From Actinomadura madurae (GTDB lineage: Bacteria; Actinomycetota; Actinomycetes; Streptosporangiales; Streptosporangiaceae), in assembly GCF_900115095.1 (NCBI RefSeq), contig NZ_FOVH01000001.1, positions 806,001 to 870,000 of the forward strand: a stretch of DNA of 64,000 bases. The letters are read 5' to 3'. The notes beneath the pieces were generated by a model that ran no database searches, was not told the origin of the DNA, and saw only the letters and a program-made list of their open reading frames with translations. Numbering within the stretch: position 1 is the stretch's first letter; the number at the start of each line of letters is the position of its first letter. Made by a program: the position numbers and the translations under genes. Shown one piece after another: positions 18,514 to 27,537 of this stretch.

Positions 18514-19445
18514 TGGCGGATGTGCGCGGCCTTCCCGTGCCGGACGGCCTGGAGGGCGAGCGGATCGACGCCGCGCTGGCCCGCCTCTTCGGCGTGTCGC
18601 GGGGCAGCGCCGCCGACATCATCGCCGCGGGCGACGTCCTGCTGGACGGCGCGCAGGTGGCCACGAAGTCGGAGCGCCTACACGCGGGCGCCTGGCTGGA
18701 GGTCACCCTCCCGCCGCCGCCCGCCCCGCCCGCGCCGGTTGCCGAGCCCGTCCCCGGGATGGGCGTGCTGTACGAGGACGACGACATCGTCGTGGTGAGC
18801 AAGCCGGTCGGCGTCGCCGCCCACCCGACGACCGGCTGGACGGGCCCGACCGTCCTCGGCGGGCTGCTCGGGGCCGGGCACACGATCGCCACGAGCGGCG
18901 CGTCCGAGCGGCAGGGCATCGTGCACCGGCTGGACGCCAACACGACCGGCGCGATGGTCGTGGCGAAGAGCGAGGTCGCGTACTCGCGGCTCAAGCGCGC
19001 GTTCAAGGAGCGCCGGATCGACAAGCGGTACCGGGCGCTCGTCCAGGGGCATCCCGACCCGTTCCGCGGGACGGTCGACGCGCCCATCGACCGGCATCCC
19101 TCCGGTGACGGCCGGTTCGCGGTCGTGGCGGGCGGCAAGCCGTCCGTCACCCACTACGACACCGTCGAGGCGTTCCGGGCGGCGACGCTGCTCGACATCG
19201 ACCTGGAGACGGGGCGCACCCACCAGATCCGCGTGCACATGTCCGCGATCAGGCATCCGTGCGCGGGGGACATGGCGTACGGCGCCGACCCGACCCTGGC
19301 GGAGCGGCTCGGGCTCAGGAGGCAGTGGCTGCACGCCGTCCGGCTGGGGTTCGAGCACCCCACCAAGGGCGAGTGGGTGGAGTTCGAGAGCCCGTACCCG
19401 GACGACCTGGCCCGCGCGCTGGAGATCGTCGAAGCGGAGTCCTGA
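18513..19445 (+). CDS. RluA/RluD-family rRNA pseudouridine synthase
   Basis: A 310-aa pseudouridine synthase of the RluA family, with an N-terminal S4 RNA-binding domain (about residues 15-70) and a catalytic domain. The catalytic Asp is in [16 protein letters not shown], a variant of the common HRLDKxTSG. Downstream motifs are [13 protein letters not shown] and [11 protein letters not shown], the latter binding near the active site. The position directly after lspA matches the gene usually called rluD in actinobacteria. Its target positions, probably in 23S rRNA, are inferred from the family. Confidence 0.92.
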   Translation: MADVRGLPVPDGLEGERIDAALARLFGVSRGSAADIIAAGDVLLDGAQVATKSERLHAGAWLEVTLPPPPAPPAPVAEPVPGMGVLYEDDDIVVVSKPVGVAAHPTTGWTGPTVLGGLLGAGHTIATSGASERQGIVHRLDANTTGAMVVAKSEVAYSRLKRAFKERRIDKRYRALVQGHPDPFRGTVDAPIDRHPSGDGRFAVVAGGKPSVTHYDTVEAFRAATLLDIDLETGRTHQIRVHMSAIRHPCAGDMAYGADPTLAERLGLRRQWLHAVRLGFEHPTKGEWVEFESPYPDDLARALEIVEAES

Positions 19446-19451
19446 GCGGGG

Positions 19452-19778
19452 TCATCCGCGCGTCTCGGCGGCGTCCAGGCCCGCCTCGATGATCGCGTTC
19501 ACGATGGGGGCGAGCCGGCCGGCGCCGAGGGACGGCGCGCGCTCCGCCATGGCCTCGACGATCCGCCGCTCCCGGCCGGGGTCGCGGCCGGCGAAGCCGC
19601 CGACCGGCTTGAGCCGCTGGACGACGGCGGCCACCGCGGCGCGGTGCTCCAGCAGGGTGGCGAGCGCCGCGTCGAGATCGTCGATCGCCGCGCGGGCCGC
19701 GCCGAGCGTCGTGATGGCCTCGGCGGACGGCAGCGCCACGCGCAGCTCGCCGGCGGATTCGAGGACCTCGTCGTGCAT
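19452..19778 (-). CDS. AroQ-type chorismate mutase
   Basis: A 108-aa all-helical protein matching monofunctional chorismate mutases, which convert chorismate to prephenate on the Phe/Tyr branch. The pattern ARAAIDDLDAALATLLEHR (near residue 30), a central VVQRLKP and then DPGRERRIVEAMAE fits the AroQ motifs. A start at ATG 19778 is supported by AAGGGAA 5 nt upstream. The gene is convergent with the RluD-family gene, with only 6 nt between stops. Subclass and activity are inferred from motifs. Confidence 0.82.
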   Translation of the reverse strand: MHDEVLESAGELRVALPSAEAITTLGAARAAIDDLDAALATLLEHRAAVAAVVQRLKPVGGFAGRDPGRERRIVEAMAERAPSLGAGRLAPIVNAIIEAGLDAAETRG

Positions 19779-20223
19779 CTCGGATTCCCTTCGTGCGGCG
19801 GCGGCAGCGCCAGGGGATCCGTGCCCGGGGCCGCGCCTGATCAGCGAGAACGCGGAGCACGCGCGGTGCTCCGCCTGGGGCCGGCTCCGGGGTCGTCGCT
19901 CAGGTCGCGGCGGCGACCGGCTCGCCCGGAGCCGGCCGCGTAAACCTGGGATGGCGACGTTCCACGGGCGACATCGTAGGCCGGAGCGCCCGGCCGCCGC
20001 CACATCGCGGACGGATCGTCCCGCCTGTCGAGACGGTCGGCGGGCGTCGCGGGCAATGGGCGCGTCGGAGGCGCGAGTGACGGAAGAAGCGGGTTAGGCT
20101 CTCAGCACCGCGTCGTCCCGGCACCGCGCCCGGGCCGGCGACCTTCCCCCGGTACCGAGATGCCGACACGTGCGAGCCACGCACGTGGGCGGTCGCATGC
20201 GACGAGCAGGAGGCGCAGCACGC
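19779..20223 (+). promoter_or_regulatory. Divergent intergenic region upstream of dnaE and the chorismate mutase gene
   Basis: I find no convincing gene in these 445 bp. A perfect 9-bp stem, GCGGAGCAC (19852-19860) with GTGCTCCGC (19866-19874) and a 5-nt loop, lies in the probable leader of the chorismate mutase gene. TAGGCT at 20095-20100 is a candidate -10 for dnaE, giving a leader of about 115 nt ending in AGGAGG (20208-20213). Confidence 0.5.
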
Positions 20224-23200
20224 ATGGCCGACTCTTTCGTTCACCTGCACGTTCATACCGAGTACTCCATGCTCGACGGAGCCGCCCGGTTGAAGCAGAT
20301 GTTCGAGGAGGTCGGGCGGCAGAAGATGCCGGCGATCGCCATGACCGACCACGGCAACATGCACGGCGCCTACGACTTCCACAGGCAGGCGACGGCGGCC
20401 GGGGTCACCCCCATCATCGGGATCGAGGCCTACCTGGCGCCCGAGTCCCGCTACCACAAGAAGAAGGTTCAGTGGGGTGAGCCGAGCCAGAAGCGCGACG
20501 ACGTCTCCGGCGGCGGGCTGATCAACCACAAGACGCTGTGGGCGCGGAACAGGACCGGCCTGCACAACCTGTTCAAGCTGTCCAGCCGCGCCTACACCGA
20601 GGGCTTCGTCTTCAAGTACGCGCGCATGGACGAGGAGCTCCTCGCCGAGCACGCCGAGGGCGTGATGGCCACCACGGGCTGCCCGTCCGGCAAGGTGCAG
20701 ACCCGCCTGCGGCTCGGCCAGTTCGACGAGGCGCTGAAGGCCGCCGCCGCGTTCCAGGACATCTTCGGCAAGGAGAACTACTTCCTGGAGCTGATGGACC
20801 ACGGGCTGGAGATCGAGCGCCGCGTCCGCGACGGGCTCATCGAGATCAGCAGGAAGCTGAACATCCCCCCGGTCGTCACCAACGACTCGCACTACACGCA
20901 CGAGTCCGAGGCGACCGCGCACGACGCGCTCCTGTGCGTCCAGGTGGGCAAGCAGCTCGCCGACCCCGACCGCTTCCGGTTCGACGGGTCCGGCTACTAC
21001 CTGAAGACCGCCGACGAGATGCGCGGCATCGACTCGTCCGACATCTGGCTGGAGGGGTGCAGGAACACCCTGCTCATCGCCGAGAAGGTCGACCCGGGGG
21101 GGATGTTCGAGTACCGCGACCTCAGCCCCCGCTTCCCCGTCCCCGAGGGCGAGACGGAGGAGAGCTGGTTCCGCAAGGAGGTCTGGAAGGGCCTGGAGCG
21201 CCGCTTCCCCGACGGCCTTCCGGACGGCTACAAGGAGCAGGCCGAGTACGAGATGGGCGTCATCCTCGGCAAGGGGTACCCGTCCTACTTCCTCGTCGTC
21301 GCCGACTTCATCATGTGGGCCAAGGAGAACGGCATCCTGGTCGGCCCCGGCCGCGGCAGCGCCGCCGGCTCCCTGATCGCCTACGCGATGGGCATCACCG
21401 ACCTCGACCCGATCCCGCACGGGCTGATCTTCGAGCGGTTCCTGAACCCCGAGCGCGCGTCCATGCCCGACATCGACATCGACTTCCCTGAAGACCGGCG
21501 GGCCGAGGTCATCAAGTACACGACCGAGAAGTGGGGCGCCGACAAGGTCTCGTTCATCGCCACGTTCGGCACCATCAAGGCGAAGGCCGCCATCAAGGAC
21601 GCCGGCCGCGTCCTCGGCTTCCCCTACGCCCTCGGCGACCGGATCTCCAAGGCGTTCCCGCCCGCCGTGATGGGCAAGGACATCCCGCTGTCGGGCATCT
21701 TCGACGACAAGCACCCGCGCTACGGCGAGGCCGGCGAGCTGCGCAAGCTGTACGAGGAAGAGACCGACGTCAAGCAGATCATGGACCTGGCGCAGGGCCT
21801 GGAGGGCCTGATCCGCCAGACCGGCGTGCACGCCGCCGGGATCATCATGTCCGGCGAGACGATCACCGACCACGTCCCGATCATGCGCCGGGACGCCGAC
21901 GGCGCCATCATCACGCAGTTCGACTACCCGACCTGCGAGACGCTCGGCCTGCTGAAGATGGACTTCCTGGGCCTGCGGAACCTGACGATCATCGACGACG
22001 CGCTCAAGGGCATCGAGAAGAACAAGGGCGTCAAGGTCGACCTGCTCGCGCTTCCCCTGGACGACAAGAAGACCTACGACCTGCTCGCCCGCGGCGACAC
22101 CCTCGGGGTGTTCCAGTTCGACGGCGGCCCGATGCGGTCCCTGCTCCGGCTGATGAAGCCGGACAACTTCGAGGACATCTCCGCCGTCGGCGCCCTCTAC
22201 CGGCCCGGCCCGATGGGCGCGAACTCCCACACCAACTACGCGCTCCGCAAGAACGGGCAGCAGGAGATCACCCCGATCCATCCGGAGCTGGAGGAGCCCC
22301 TCAAGGAGATCCTCGACACCACCTACGGCCTGATCGTCTACCAGGAGCAGGTCATGGCGATCGCGCAGAAGGTGGCGGGCTACACGCTCGGCAAAGCGGA
22401 CCTGCTGCGCCGCGTCATGGGCAAGAAGAAGAAGGCCGAGCTGGACGCCCAGTACGTCGGCTTCGAGAAGGGCATGCTCGACAACGGCTTCTCCAAGGAG
22501 GCCGTCAAGACGCTGTGGGACATCCTCGTCCCGTTCTCCGACTACGCGTTCAACAAGGCGCACTCGGCCGCGTACGGCCTGGTGTCCTACTGGACGGCCT
22601 ACCTGAAGGCGAACTACCCGGCCGAGTACATGGCGGGCCTGCTCACGTCCGTCGGCGACGACAAGGACAAGAGCGCCCTGTACCTGTCGGAGTGCCGCCG
22701 GATGGGCCTGAAGGTGCTGCCGCCGGACGTCAACACGTCCGAGGCCGACTTCACCCCGCTCGGCGACACCGAGATCCGCTTCGGGCTGTCGGCCGTCCGC
22801 AACGTCGGCCACAACGTGGTCGACGGGATCGTCGCGGCCCGCAGGGAGAAGGGCGCCTACACCGACTTCAACGACTTCCTGAACAAGGTCCCGCCGCAGG
22901 TCTGCAACAAGCGGGTCGTGGAGTCGCTCATCAAGGCGGGCGCGTTCGACGAGCTCGGCCACCAGCGCAAGGCGCTGCTGATGGTGCACGAGCAGGCCAT
23001 CGACTCCGTCATCGACATCAAGCGCAAGGAGGCCGTCGGGCAGGACTCCCTCTTCGGCGCCCTGGAGGACGAGGGCGGCGAGGACGCGTTCGCCGTCGCG
23101 ATCCCCGAGGGCGAGGAGTGGGACAAGACCACCCTGCTCGCCTTCGAGCGGGAGATGCTCGGCCTGTACGTGTCGGACCACCCGCTCCTCGGCGTCGAGC

Positions 23201-23778
23201 ACATCCTGGAACGCGAGGCCGACTGCACCATCGCCGTGCTGAACGAGGGCGAGCGCCCCGACGGCCAGGTCGTGGTCATCGCGGGCCTGCTGTCCGGGCT
23301 GCAGCGCAAGGTCACCAAGCAGGGCAACTCCTGGGCCATGTTCCAGCTGGAGGACCTCGGCGGCTCCATCGAGGTGCTGTGCTTCCCCTCGTCCTATCAG
23401 CTGTGCTCCACGCTGCTCGCCGAGGACGCGATCCTGATCGTCAAGGGCCGGCTGGACCGCCGCGAGGACGTCGCGAAGATCATCGCGATGGAGGTCACCC
23501 AGCCGGACCTGACCATCACCGACGCGACCGGCCCGTTCTCGGTCACGCTGCCCCTCGGCCGCTGCACGCCCCCCACGGTGTCGCGGCTCAAGGAGGTGCT
23601 GGTCACCCACCCGGGCACCGCCGAGGTCCACCTGCACGTCCAGAACGGCCCGCGCACCACGGTCGTCCGCCTGGACGACAAGCTCCGCGTGGCGCCGTCC
23701 CCGGCCCTGATGGGCGACCTCAAACAGCTACTCGGCCCGTCGTGTTTGATGGCGGTTCCCTCCTCCTTCGGGCCTTGA
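20224..23778 (+). CDS. dnaE: Replicative DNA polymerase III alpha subunit
   Basis: The catalytic subunit of the replicative polymerase, 1184 aa. It has an N-terminal PHP domain ([17 protein letters not shown]), the polymerase palm with catalytic aspartates in [13 protein letters not shown] and the nucleotide-site motif [11 protein letters not shown]. Helix-hairpin-helix and OB-fold segments follow towards the C-terminus. ATG 20224 is preceded by AGGAGG (20208-20213). DnaE1 proteins usually stop close to the conserved [10 protein letters not shown]. Here nine further residues (MAVPSSFGP) come from a stretch that belongs to an inverted repeat, suggesting that the stop codon was replaced. Length and domains are otherwise normal. 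Confidence 0.96.
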   Translation: MADSFVHLHVHTEYSMLDGAARLKQMFEEVGRQKMPAIAMTDHGNMHGAYDFHRQATAAGVTPIIGIEAYLAPESRYHKKKVQWGEPSQKRDDVSGGGLINHKTLWARNRTGLHNLFKLSSRAYTEGFVFKYARMDEELLAEHAEGVMATTGCPSGKVQTRLRLGQFDEALKAAAAFQDIFGKENYFLELMDHGLEIERRVRDGLIEISRKLNIPPVVTNDSHYTHESEATAHDALLCVQVGKQLADPDRFRFDGSGYYLKTADEMRGIDSSDIWLEGCRNTLLIAEKVDPGGMFEYRDLSPRFPVPEGETEESWFRKEVWKGLERRFPDGLPDGYKEQAEYEMGVILGKGYPSYFLVVADFIMWAKENGILVGPGRGSAAGSLIAYAMGITDLDPIPHGLIFERFLNPERASMPDIDIDFPEDRRAEVIKYTTEKWGADKVSFIATFGTIKAKAAIKDAGRVLGFPYALGDRISKAFPPAVMGKDIPLSGIFDDKHPRYGEAGELRKLYEEETDVKQIMDLAQGLEGLIRQTGVHAAGIIMSGETITDHVPIMRRDADGAIITQFDYPTCETLGLLKMDFLGLRNLTIIDDALKGIEKNKGVKVDLLALPLDDKKTYDLLARGDTLGVFQFDGGPMRSLLRLMKPDNFEDISAVGALYRPGPMGANSHTNYALRKNGQQEITPIHPELEEPLKEILDTTYGLIVYQEQVMAIAQKVAGYTLGKADLLRRVMGKKKKAELDAQYVGFEKGMLDNGFSKEAVKTLWDILVPFSDYAFNKAHSAAYGLVSYWTAYLKANYPAEYMAGLLTSVGDDKDKSALYLSECRRMGLKVLPPDVNTSEADFTPLGDTEIRFGLSAVRNVGHNVVDGIVAARREKGAYTDFNDFLNKVPPQVCNKRVVESLIKAGAFDELGHQRKALLMVHEQAIDSVIDIKRKEAVGQDSLFGALEDEGGEDAFAVAIPEGEEWDKTTLLAFEREMLGLYVSDHPLLGVEHILEREADCTIAVLNEGERPDGQVVVIAGLLSGLQRKVTKQGNSWAMFQLEDLGGSIEVLCFPSSYQLCSTLLAEDAILIVKGRLDRREDVAKIIAMEVTQPDLTITDATGPFSVTLPLGRCTPPTVSRLKEVLVTHPGTAEVHLHVQNGPRTTVVRLDDKLRVAPSPALMGDLKQLLGPSCLMAVPSSFGP

Positions 23779-23986
23779 CGGCCCTCCATCGTCGGGAACC
23801 GCGCGCGATCGCTGCATCGCTCCGGCTCGCCTTGCGGCTCGCTGCGCGATCAGGTCTCGCAAGCTCGAACCTGCCTTCGGACGCGATCGCAGGCGTGGAG
23901 GTCGTCGCGTGGTTGCGGCGGCGGCCGGTGTCGTCGCCCCTGGAGCCGGACGGTGCCGGGCGCCTCGGTGAAAACTAAGAAACCGC
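23752..23986. repeat. Possible small inverted-repeat-bounded intergenic element
   Basis: The perfect arms GCGGTTCCC (23752-23760) and GGGAACCGC (23794-23802) enclose a nested GGGCC/GGCCC stem and the dnaE stop codon. Further in are GCGATCGC (23805-23812 and 23883-23890), GCGATC (23846-23851) and a tandem CGGCTCGC (23823-23830, 23835-23842). The right side has GAAACCGC (23979-23986), partly complementary to the left end GCGGTTCC. The stop codons of both dnaE and the convergent gene lie inside. No protein-coding signal is seen. That it is a dispersed element is inference. Confidence 0.4.
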
Positions 23987-24670
23987 AATAAGCGCAGCTT
24001 TCCAGTCGACGAAGCGGCCCAGGCCGTCGAAGCGGGCCTGGGCGGTGCCGCCGCCGGGGAGGGCGACCTCGGTGAGGAGGTCGGTCTGGTGGTAGGGGAC
24101 GCGGTGGTGGGAGAGCAGGCCGGCGAGGGTGAGGCGCGGCTCGTGGGGGAACAGGGCGGTCGCGTTCGTGAGCAGGCGGGGGAGGGGGACGGGGTCCCAC
24201 TGGGCGGGGGGCGCCTGCGGGTCGTCGACGTGCAGGTAGGCGGAGCCGCCGTCGTAGCCGGCGCCGATGTAGCCGCCGCCGCCGAGGACGCCGCCGGCGG
24301 CCATGGCGATCAGCTCGCCGCCGTGCCCGGCCGGGCCCTCGTACCAGGACAGGTCGACCTCGGGGGTGGTGAACTCGGTGATGCCGAGCCGCTCGCCGAT
24401 CGTCCGGATCACCAGGGTGGGGGTGACCGCGGGGTGGGCGTCGCCGAACTGCGGGTTGGCCCATCCCCACAGCCAGGTGCGCTCGCGCGCCGCGTAGCTG
24501 CCGAGCAGGGAGACCCGCACGGTGACGCCGCCGCTGGTATACGTGCGGGCGGTCAGGTCGGCGCTCCAGTCCTCGCGCGGCAGGAACTCGGCGAGCGTCT
24601 CCTGCTGCTGCAGGACGACGGCCGCCAGCGCGGCGCCGAGGCGTTCGAACGCGGGACTGAATCCGGACAT
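23975..24670 (-). CDS. Uncharacterised protein with WLWGWAN motif (probably DUF6882 family)
   Basis: A 231-aa soluble protein with no signal peptide or membrane helix. The TWLWGWANPQFGD motif (near residue 65) and the later helical and beta pattern resemble an uncharacterised actinobacterial family that I believe is DUF6882; no function is known. ATG 24670 is favoured over the GTG at 24679, because a -10-like TAATGT ends 7 nt before it and would make the mRNA leaderless. The last codons (ALIAVS) have A/T-rich third positions unlike the rest, consistent with the C-terminus coming from the repeat-like sequence at the dnaE junction. Confidence 0.7.
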   Translation of the reverse strand: MSGFSPAFERLGAALAAVVLQQQETLAEFLPREDWSADLTARTYTSGGVTVRVSLLGSYAARERTWLWGWANPQFGDAHPAVTPTLVIRTIGERLGITEFTTPEVDLSWYEGPAGHGGELIAMAAGGVLGGGGYIGAGYDGGSAYLHVDDPQAPPAQWDPVPLPRLLTNATALFPHEPRLTLAGLLSHHRVPYHQTDLLTEVALPGGGTAQARFDGLGRFVDWKAALIAVS

Positions 24671-24677
24671 GTCGGGC

Positions 24678-24683
24678 ACATTA
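24678..24683 (-). promoter_or_regulatory. Leaderless -10 element TAATGT
   Basis: TAATGT on the minus strand is followed by 7 nt and ATG 24670. This spacing puts the transcription start at or next to the start codon. Confidence 0.5.
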
Positions 24684-24798
24684 TCCCAGTAATCGGGGCG
24701 GTCGTGGGCGGGAATCGGACACCCTTCGAGAGTCGATCGGCTGACCTGGGCAGGCTAGGCTTTCGCTGTCAGAGGACTTCCACCTAGGAGCGTACGAG

Positions 24799-25401
24799 GT
24801 GCGGCGACCGACCGGGAGGCTCTTGACGATCTGGGCGGTCACCAGCGCCGCCGTCGCGCTGCTGGGGCCGCTCGCGGGACTGCTGTGGGCGGCCACCGCC
24901 CCCGAGGTGTCGTATGTGGTCGTGCAGGGTGAGGCACTTCTGGCCGAGCCGGAAAGCCAGGGGCCGATCGGCATCGACGCCCGGTTCGCGCTGATCGCGC
25001 TCGCCGCCGGGGTGCTGTGCGGCGTCGTCGCCTACCTGGCGGGCGGGCGCGGCAACGACGTCGCGCTGCTGCTCGGGCTGGCCGCCGGGGGCGCCGCCGC
25101 GGCCGTCCTCGCCTGGCGGACCGGCCACCTGATCGGGCTCGGCCACTTCCAGGACGCCGTCCGGCACGGGCGCGACGGCACGACCGTCGAGGGCGTCGCC
25201 GACCTGCGCGCCAAGGGCCTGCTCGTGTTCTGGGCGCTGCCCGCGGTCGCGACGTACGGGCTGCTGGAGATGGTCGTCCGGCGGCTACCCGCGGGCGATG
25301 ACCGCGACGCGGGCGCCGGTGAGGCGGACGAGGTCGGCGGGGACGAGCTCGATCTGGAGTCCGCGCCGGCCGGCCGAGACGTAGACGGTCCCGAGCGCTG
25401 A
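24799..25401 (+). CDS. DUF2567-type membrane protein
   Basis: A 200-aa integral membrane protein with four predicted helices (about residues 9-33, 62-82, 87-107 and 143-162), resembling the actinobacterial DUF2567 family of unknown function. GTG 24799 has TAGGAGCG upstream, and a possible -10 TAGGCT lies at 24756-24761. The hydrophilic tail from about residue 163 overlaps the convergent ybaK coding sequence by 117 bp. That tail is read entirely from the antisense of ybaK, so its composition may reflect only the overlap. Confidence 0.72.
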   Translation: MRRPTGRLLTIWAVTSAAVALLGPLAGLLWAATAPEVSYVVVQGEALLAEPESQGPIGIDARFALIALAAGVLCGVVAYLAGGRGNDVALLLGLAAGGAAAAVLAWRTGHLIGLGHFQDAVRHGRDGTTVEGVADLRAKGLLVFWALPAVATYGLLEMVVRRLPAGDDRDAGAGEADEVGGDELDLESAPAGRDVDGPER

Positions 25402-25782
25402 CACCGACGCGTCGACCACGGTCGGCAGCCGCCGGCGCTGGCCGAGCGGGCTGATCCCGCCGACCACGTACCCGGTGGCGCGCTCGGCGTCCCGGGGGTC
25501 GGCCATCCGGGCCTTCTTGCCGCCCGCCGCCGCGGCGAGCGCCTTCAGGTCCAGGCTTGCGGACACGGGGACGACGCCGACCGTCAGGTTCCCGTCGACC
25601 TCCGCCAGCAGCGTCTTGAAGATCTGGTCGTGCGGGATGCCGAGGGCGTCGGCGGCGGCCTCCCCGTAGGACGCGGCGTCCGCGTCCACCTCGTAGGTGT
25701 GCAGCGTGTACTCGATCCCGGCCTTCGCCGCGGCGACGGTCGCCGGGGTCCCCTTGCCGCCCTTGGCCTTGGCAGTGCTCAT
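25285..25782 (-). CDS. ybaK: Cys-tRNA(Pro) deacylase YbaK
   Basis: A free-standing editing enzyme that hydrolyses Cys-tRNA-Pro made in error by prolyl-tRNA synthetase. The 165-aa length is typical. Family motifs include the lysine-containing IFKTLLAE and GGISPLGQRRRLPTVVD, and the C-terminus SAGRRGLQIELVPADLVRLT. It is transcribed towards the DUF2567-type gene, with a 117-bp overlap of coding ends. Confidence 0.92.
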   Translation of the reverse strand: MSTAKAKGGKGTPATVAAAKAGIEYTLHTYEVDADAASYGEAAADALGIPHDQIFKTLLAEVDGNLTVGVVPVSASLDLKALAAAAGGKKARMADPRDAERATGYVVGGISPLGQRRRLPTVVDASVSALGTVYVSAGRRGLQIELVPADLVRLTGARVAVIARG

Positions 25783-25804
25783 GGGGAGAGTCTGCCGCGC
25801 GCGG

Positions 25805-26467
25805 TCAGTTGGGCGTGAACGACCCGTCGAGGAACTGCCCGGCGGGGATCGTCGGGAGCACGTCCAGGATGCGGTTCTCCCGGGCCAGCAGGTCCCGTTC
25901 CGCCTCCAGCCGCAGCGCCGCGTCCTCGCACTCCAGCAGGCGCTGCTTGTCGTGCCCGTCCAGGACGAGCGACGCCGCGATCGCGTACGACAGCGCGACC
26001 GGGTCGGCGGGCGGCTCGGCCCGGTCGAACGGCACGGCGCCGGCCGCGCCGAGCCGGTGCCGGTAGAGCCGGAACAGCCGGCGGACCCGGGCCGCGAGGG
26101 GGCCGGTGCCGGCGCCGCGCTCCTCGGGCAGGAACTCGACCTCGCCGCGCAGGTAGGGCCGGGAGCGGTTCAGCTCCTTCAGCCGGAACCGCCGGGTGCC
26201 GACCGTGACGATGTCGTAGCGCCCGTCCGGGTGCGGCGTCACCTCGCGCAGCTCGGCGACGCACCCGATCTCGGCGAGGCGGTGCGCGGCCCCCTCGCCG
26301 ACCTCGTGGCCGAGCTCGATGCCGACGACGCCGAAGCCGCGCGGCTCGGGTTGTTCGAGGAGGTCGGCGATGAGACGGCGGTACCGGTCCTCGAACAGGT
26401 GCAGGGGGAGCACGAGCCCCGGGAACAGGACCGTGCCCAGGGGGAACAGGGCGAGCCGCTCGGTCAC
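25805..26467 (-). CDS. LON-substrate-binding-domain protein
   Basis: A 220-aa protein consisting of the N-terminal (substrate-binding) domain of Lon protease without ATPase or peptidase. The domain opens with LALFPLGTVLFPGLVLPLHLFEDRY and includes the IGCVAEL and GTRRFRL strands; a helical C-terminal part follows. Such stand-alone proteins are widespread in actinobacteria and have no firm function. GTG 26467 is preferred, with GGAG about 6 nt upstream, over a GTG at 26494. It is 22 nt upstream of ybaK and probably co-transcribed with it. Confidence 0.88.
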   Translation of the reverse strand: MTERLALFPLGTVLFPGLVLPLHLFEDRYRRLIADLLEQPEPRGFGVVGIELGHEVGEGAAHRLAEIGCVAELREVTPHPDGRYDIVTVGTRRFRLKELNRSRPYLRGEVEFLPEERGAGTGPLAARVRRLFRLYRHRLGAAGAVPFDRAEPPADPVALSYAIAASLVLDGHDKQRLLECEDAALRLEAERDLLARENRILDVLPTIPAGQFLDGSFTPN

Positions 26468-26556
26468 AGTCCACTCCCACGCTGCCGGGCGCACCGGGAG
26501 ACGCCCTATCGCCGCCAGGGTACGTCCATATTGATGATCTTGGTAATGGTTGGTTT

Positions 26557-26569
26557 TTCACATTGTGAA
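26557..26569. promoter_or_regulatory. Operator-like palindrome in an A/T-rich island
   Basis: TTCACA-T-TGTGAA is a perfect 6-bp inverted repeat. It lies in the divergent region between the LON-domain gene and phzF, inside a roughly 50-bp stretch (26521-26570) far richer in A/T than anything around it. The regulator is unknown. Confidence 0.45.
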
Positions 26570-26645
26570 GAGGGTCGGCGGTGGAAATGTGTCCGGCGGG
26601 CCACTTCCGGGGCATTGGCCATGCCGCCCGGCCGGCGCCGGTCGG

Positions 26646-26651
26646 TAGCGT
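26646..26651 (+). promoter_or_regulatory. Leaderless -10 element TAGCGT for the PhzF gene
   Basis: TAGCGT ends 7 nt before ATG 26659, with no clear Shine-Dalgarno between. Confidence 0.45.
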
Positions 26652-26658
26652 CGGGGCC

Positions 26659-27471
26659 ATGAGGATGCTGATCGTCGACGCCTTCGCCGCCCGCCCGTTC
26701 GCCGGCAACCCGGCCGGGGTGTGCCTGCTCGCGGACGCCGCCGACCCCGCGTGGATGCAGCAGGTCGCCGCGGAGATGAAGCACTCCGAGACCGCGTTCG
26801 TCCGCCCGGTCGACGATCCCGAAGCCGACTTCGAGCTGCGCTGGTTCACCCCCAACGCGGAGGTCGCCCTGTGCGGCCACGCCACCATGGGCACCGCCCA
26901 CGCCCTCTTCGAGACCGGCATCGCCGAGGCCGGTGCCCCGATCCGGTTCCGGACCCTGAAGAGCGGCGTTCTCACCGTGACCCGCGACGGCGACGGCGGC
27001 CTGTCGATGGACTTCCCGTCGTGCCCGCCGGAACCGATCGACGTCCCGGGCGGGCTCGCCGAGGCGCTCGGCGTCCCGGTGTCCGCCGCCGGGCGCAACG
27101 TCCAGAACGACGTTCTCGCCGAGGTCGGCGACGAGGCGGCGGTCCGCGGCCTCGCCCCCGACATCGCGGCGCTCGGCCGGCTCGACGCCCGCGGCGTGAT
27201 CGTCACCGCGGCGGCCGATCCCGGGCGGGAGCACGACTTCACGTCCCGGTTCTTCGCCGCCCGCCTCCTGCACGGCGACGGCGAGGACCCGGTGACCGGC
27301 TCCGCGCACTGCGCCCTCGCGCCCTACTGGGCGGAGCGCCTCGGCCGCGACACGCTGACCGGCTATCAGGCGTCCGAGCGCGGCGGGCACGTCCGGGTGG
27401 CCCTGCGCGGCGACCGCGTGATCCTGTCCGGGCGGGCCGTCACCGTCCTGGACGGCACCCTGACCGCGTGA
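26659..27471 (+). CDS. PhzF-family isomerase/epimerase-like protein
   Basis: A 270-aa member of the PhzF/DapF-fold family. Motifs are NPAGVCLL near the N-terminus, the presumed catalytic Glu in KHSETAFV, RWFTPNAEVALCGHAT, and GEDPVTGSAHCALAPYW in the second half-domain. PhzF itself acts in phenazine biosynthesis, but most members have unknown substrates and no other phenazine gene is nearby. An upstream in-frame ATG at 26581 is rejected because the intervening codons are not conserved-looking and include the probable promoter. Confidence 0.88.
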   Translation: MRMLIVDAFAARPFAGNPAGVCLLADAADPAWMQQVAAEMKHSETAFVRPVDDPEADFELRWFTPNAEVALCGHATMGTAHALFETGIAEAGAPIRFRTLKSGVLTVTRDGDGGLSMDFPSCPPEPIDVPGGLAEALGVPVSAAGRNVQNDVLAEVGDEAAVRGLAPDIAALGRLDARGVIVTAAADPGREHDFTSRFFAARLLHGDGEDPVTGSAHCALAPYWAERLGRDTLTGYQASERGGHVRVALRGDRVILSGRAVTVLDGTLTA

Positions 27472-27525
27472 CCGGCGCGGCGTCTCGGTACGTGAGACGG
27501 TGCGCGGGGGACCGAGGGCACTCCG

Positions 27526-27531
27526 TAGACT
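27526..27531 (+). promoter_or_regulatory. Leaderless -10 element TAGACT for hisD
   Basis: TAGACT is followed by GGACGG and GTG 27538, so the his transcript probably begins at the hisD start codon. Confidence 0.55.
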
Positions 27532-27537
27532 GGACGG

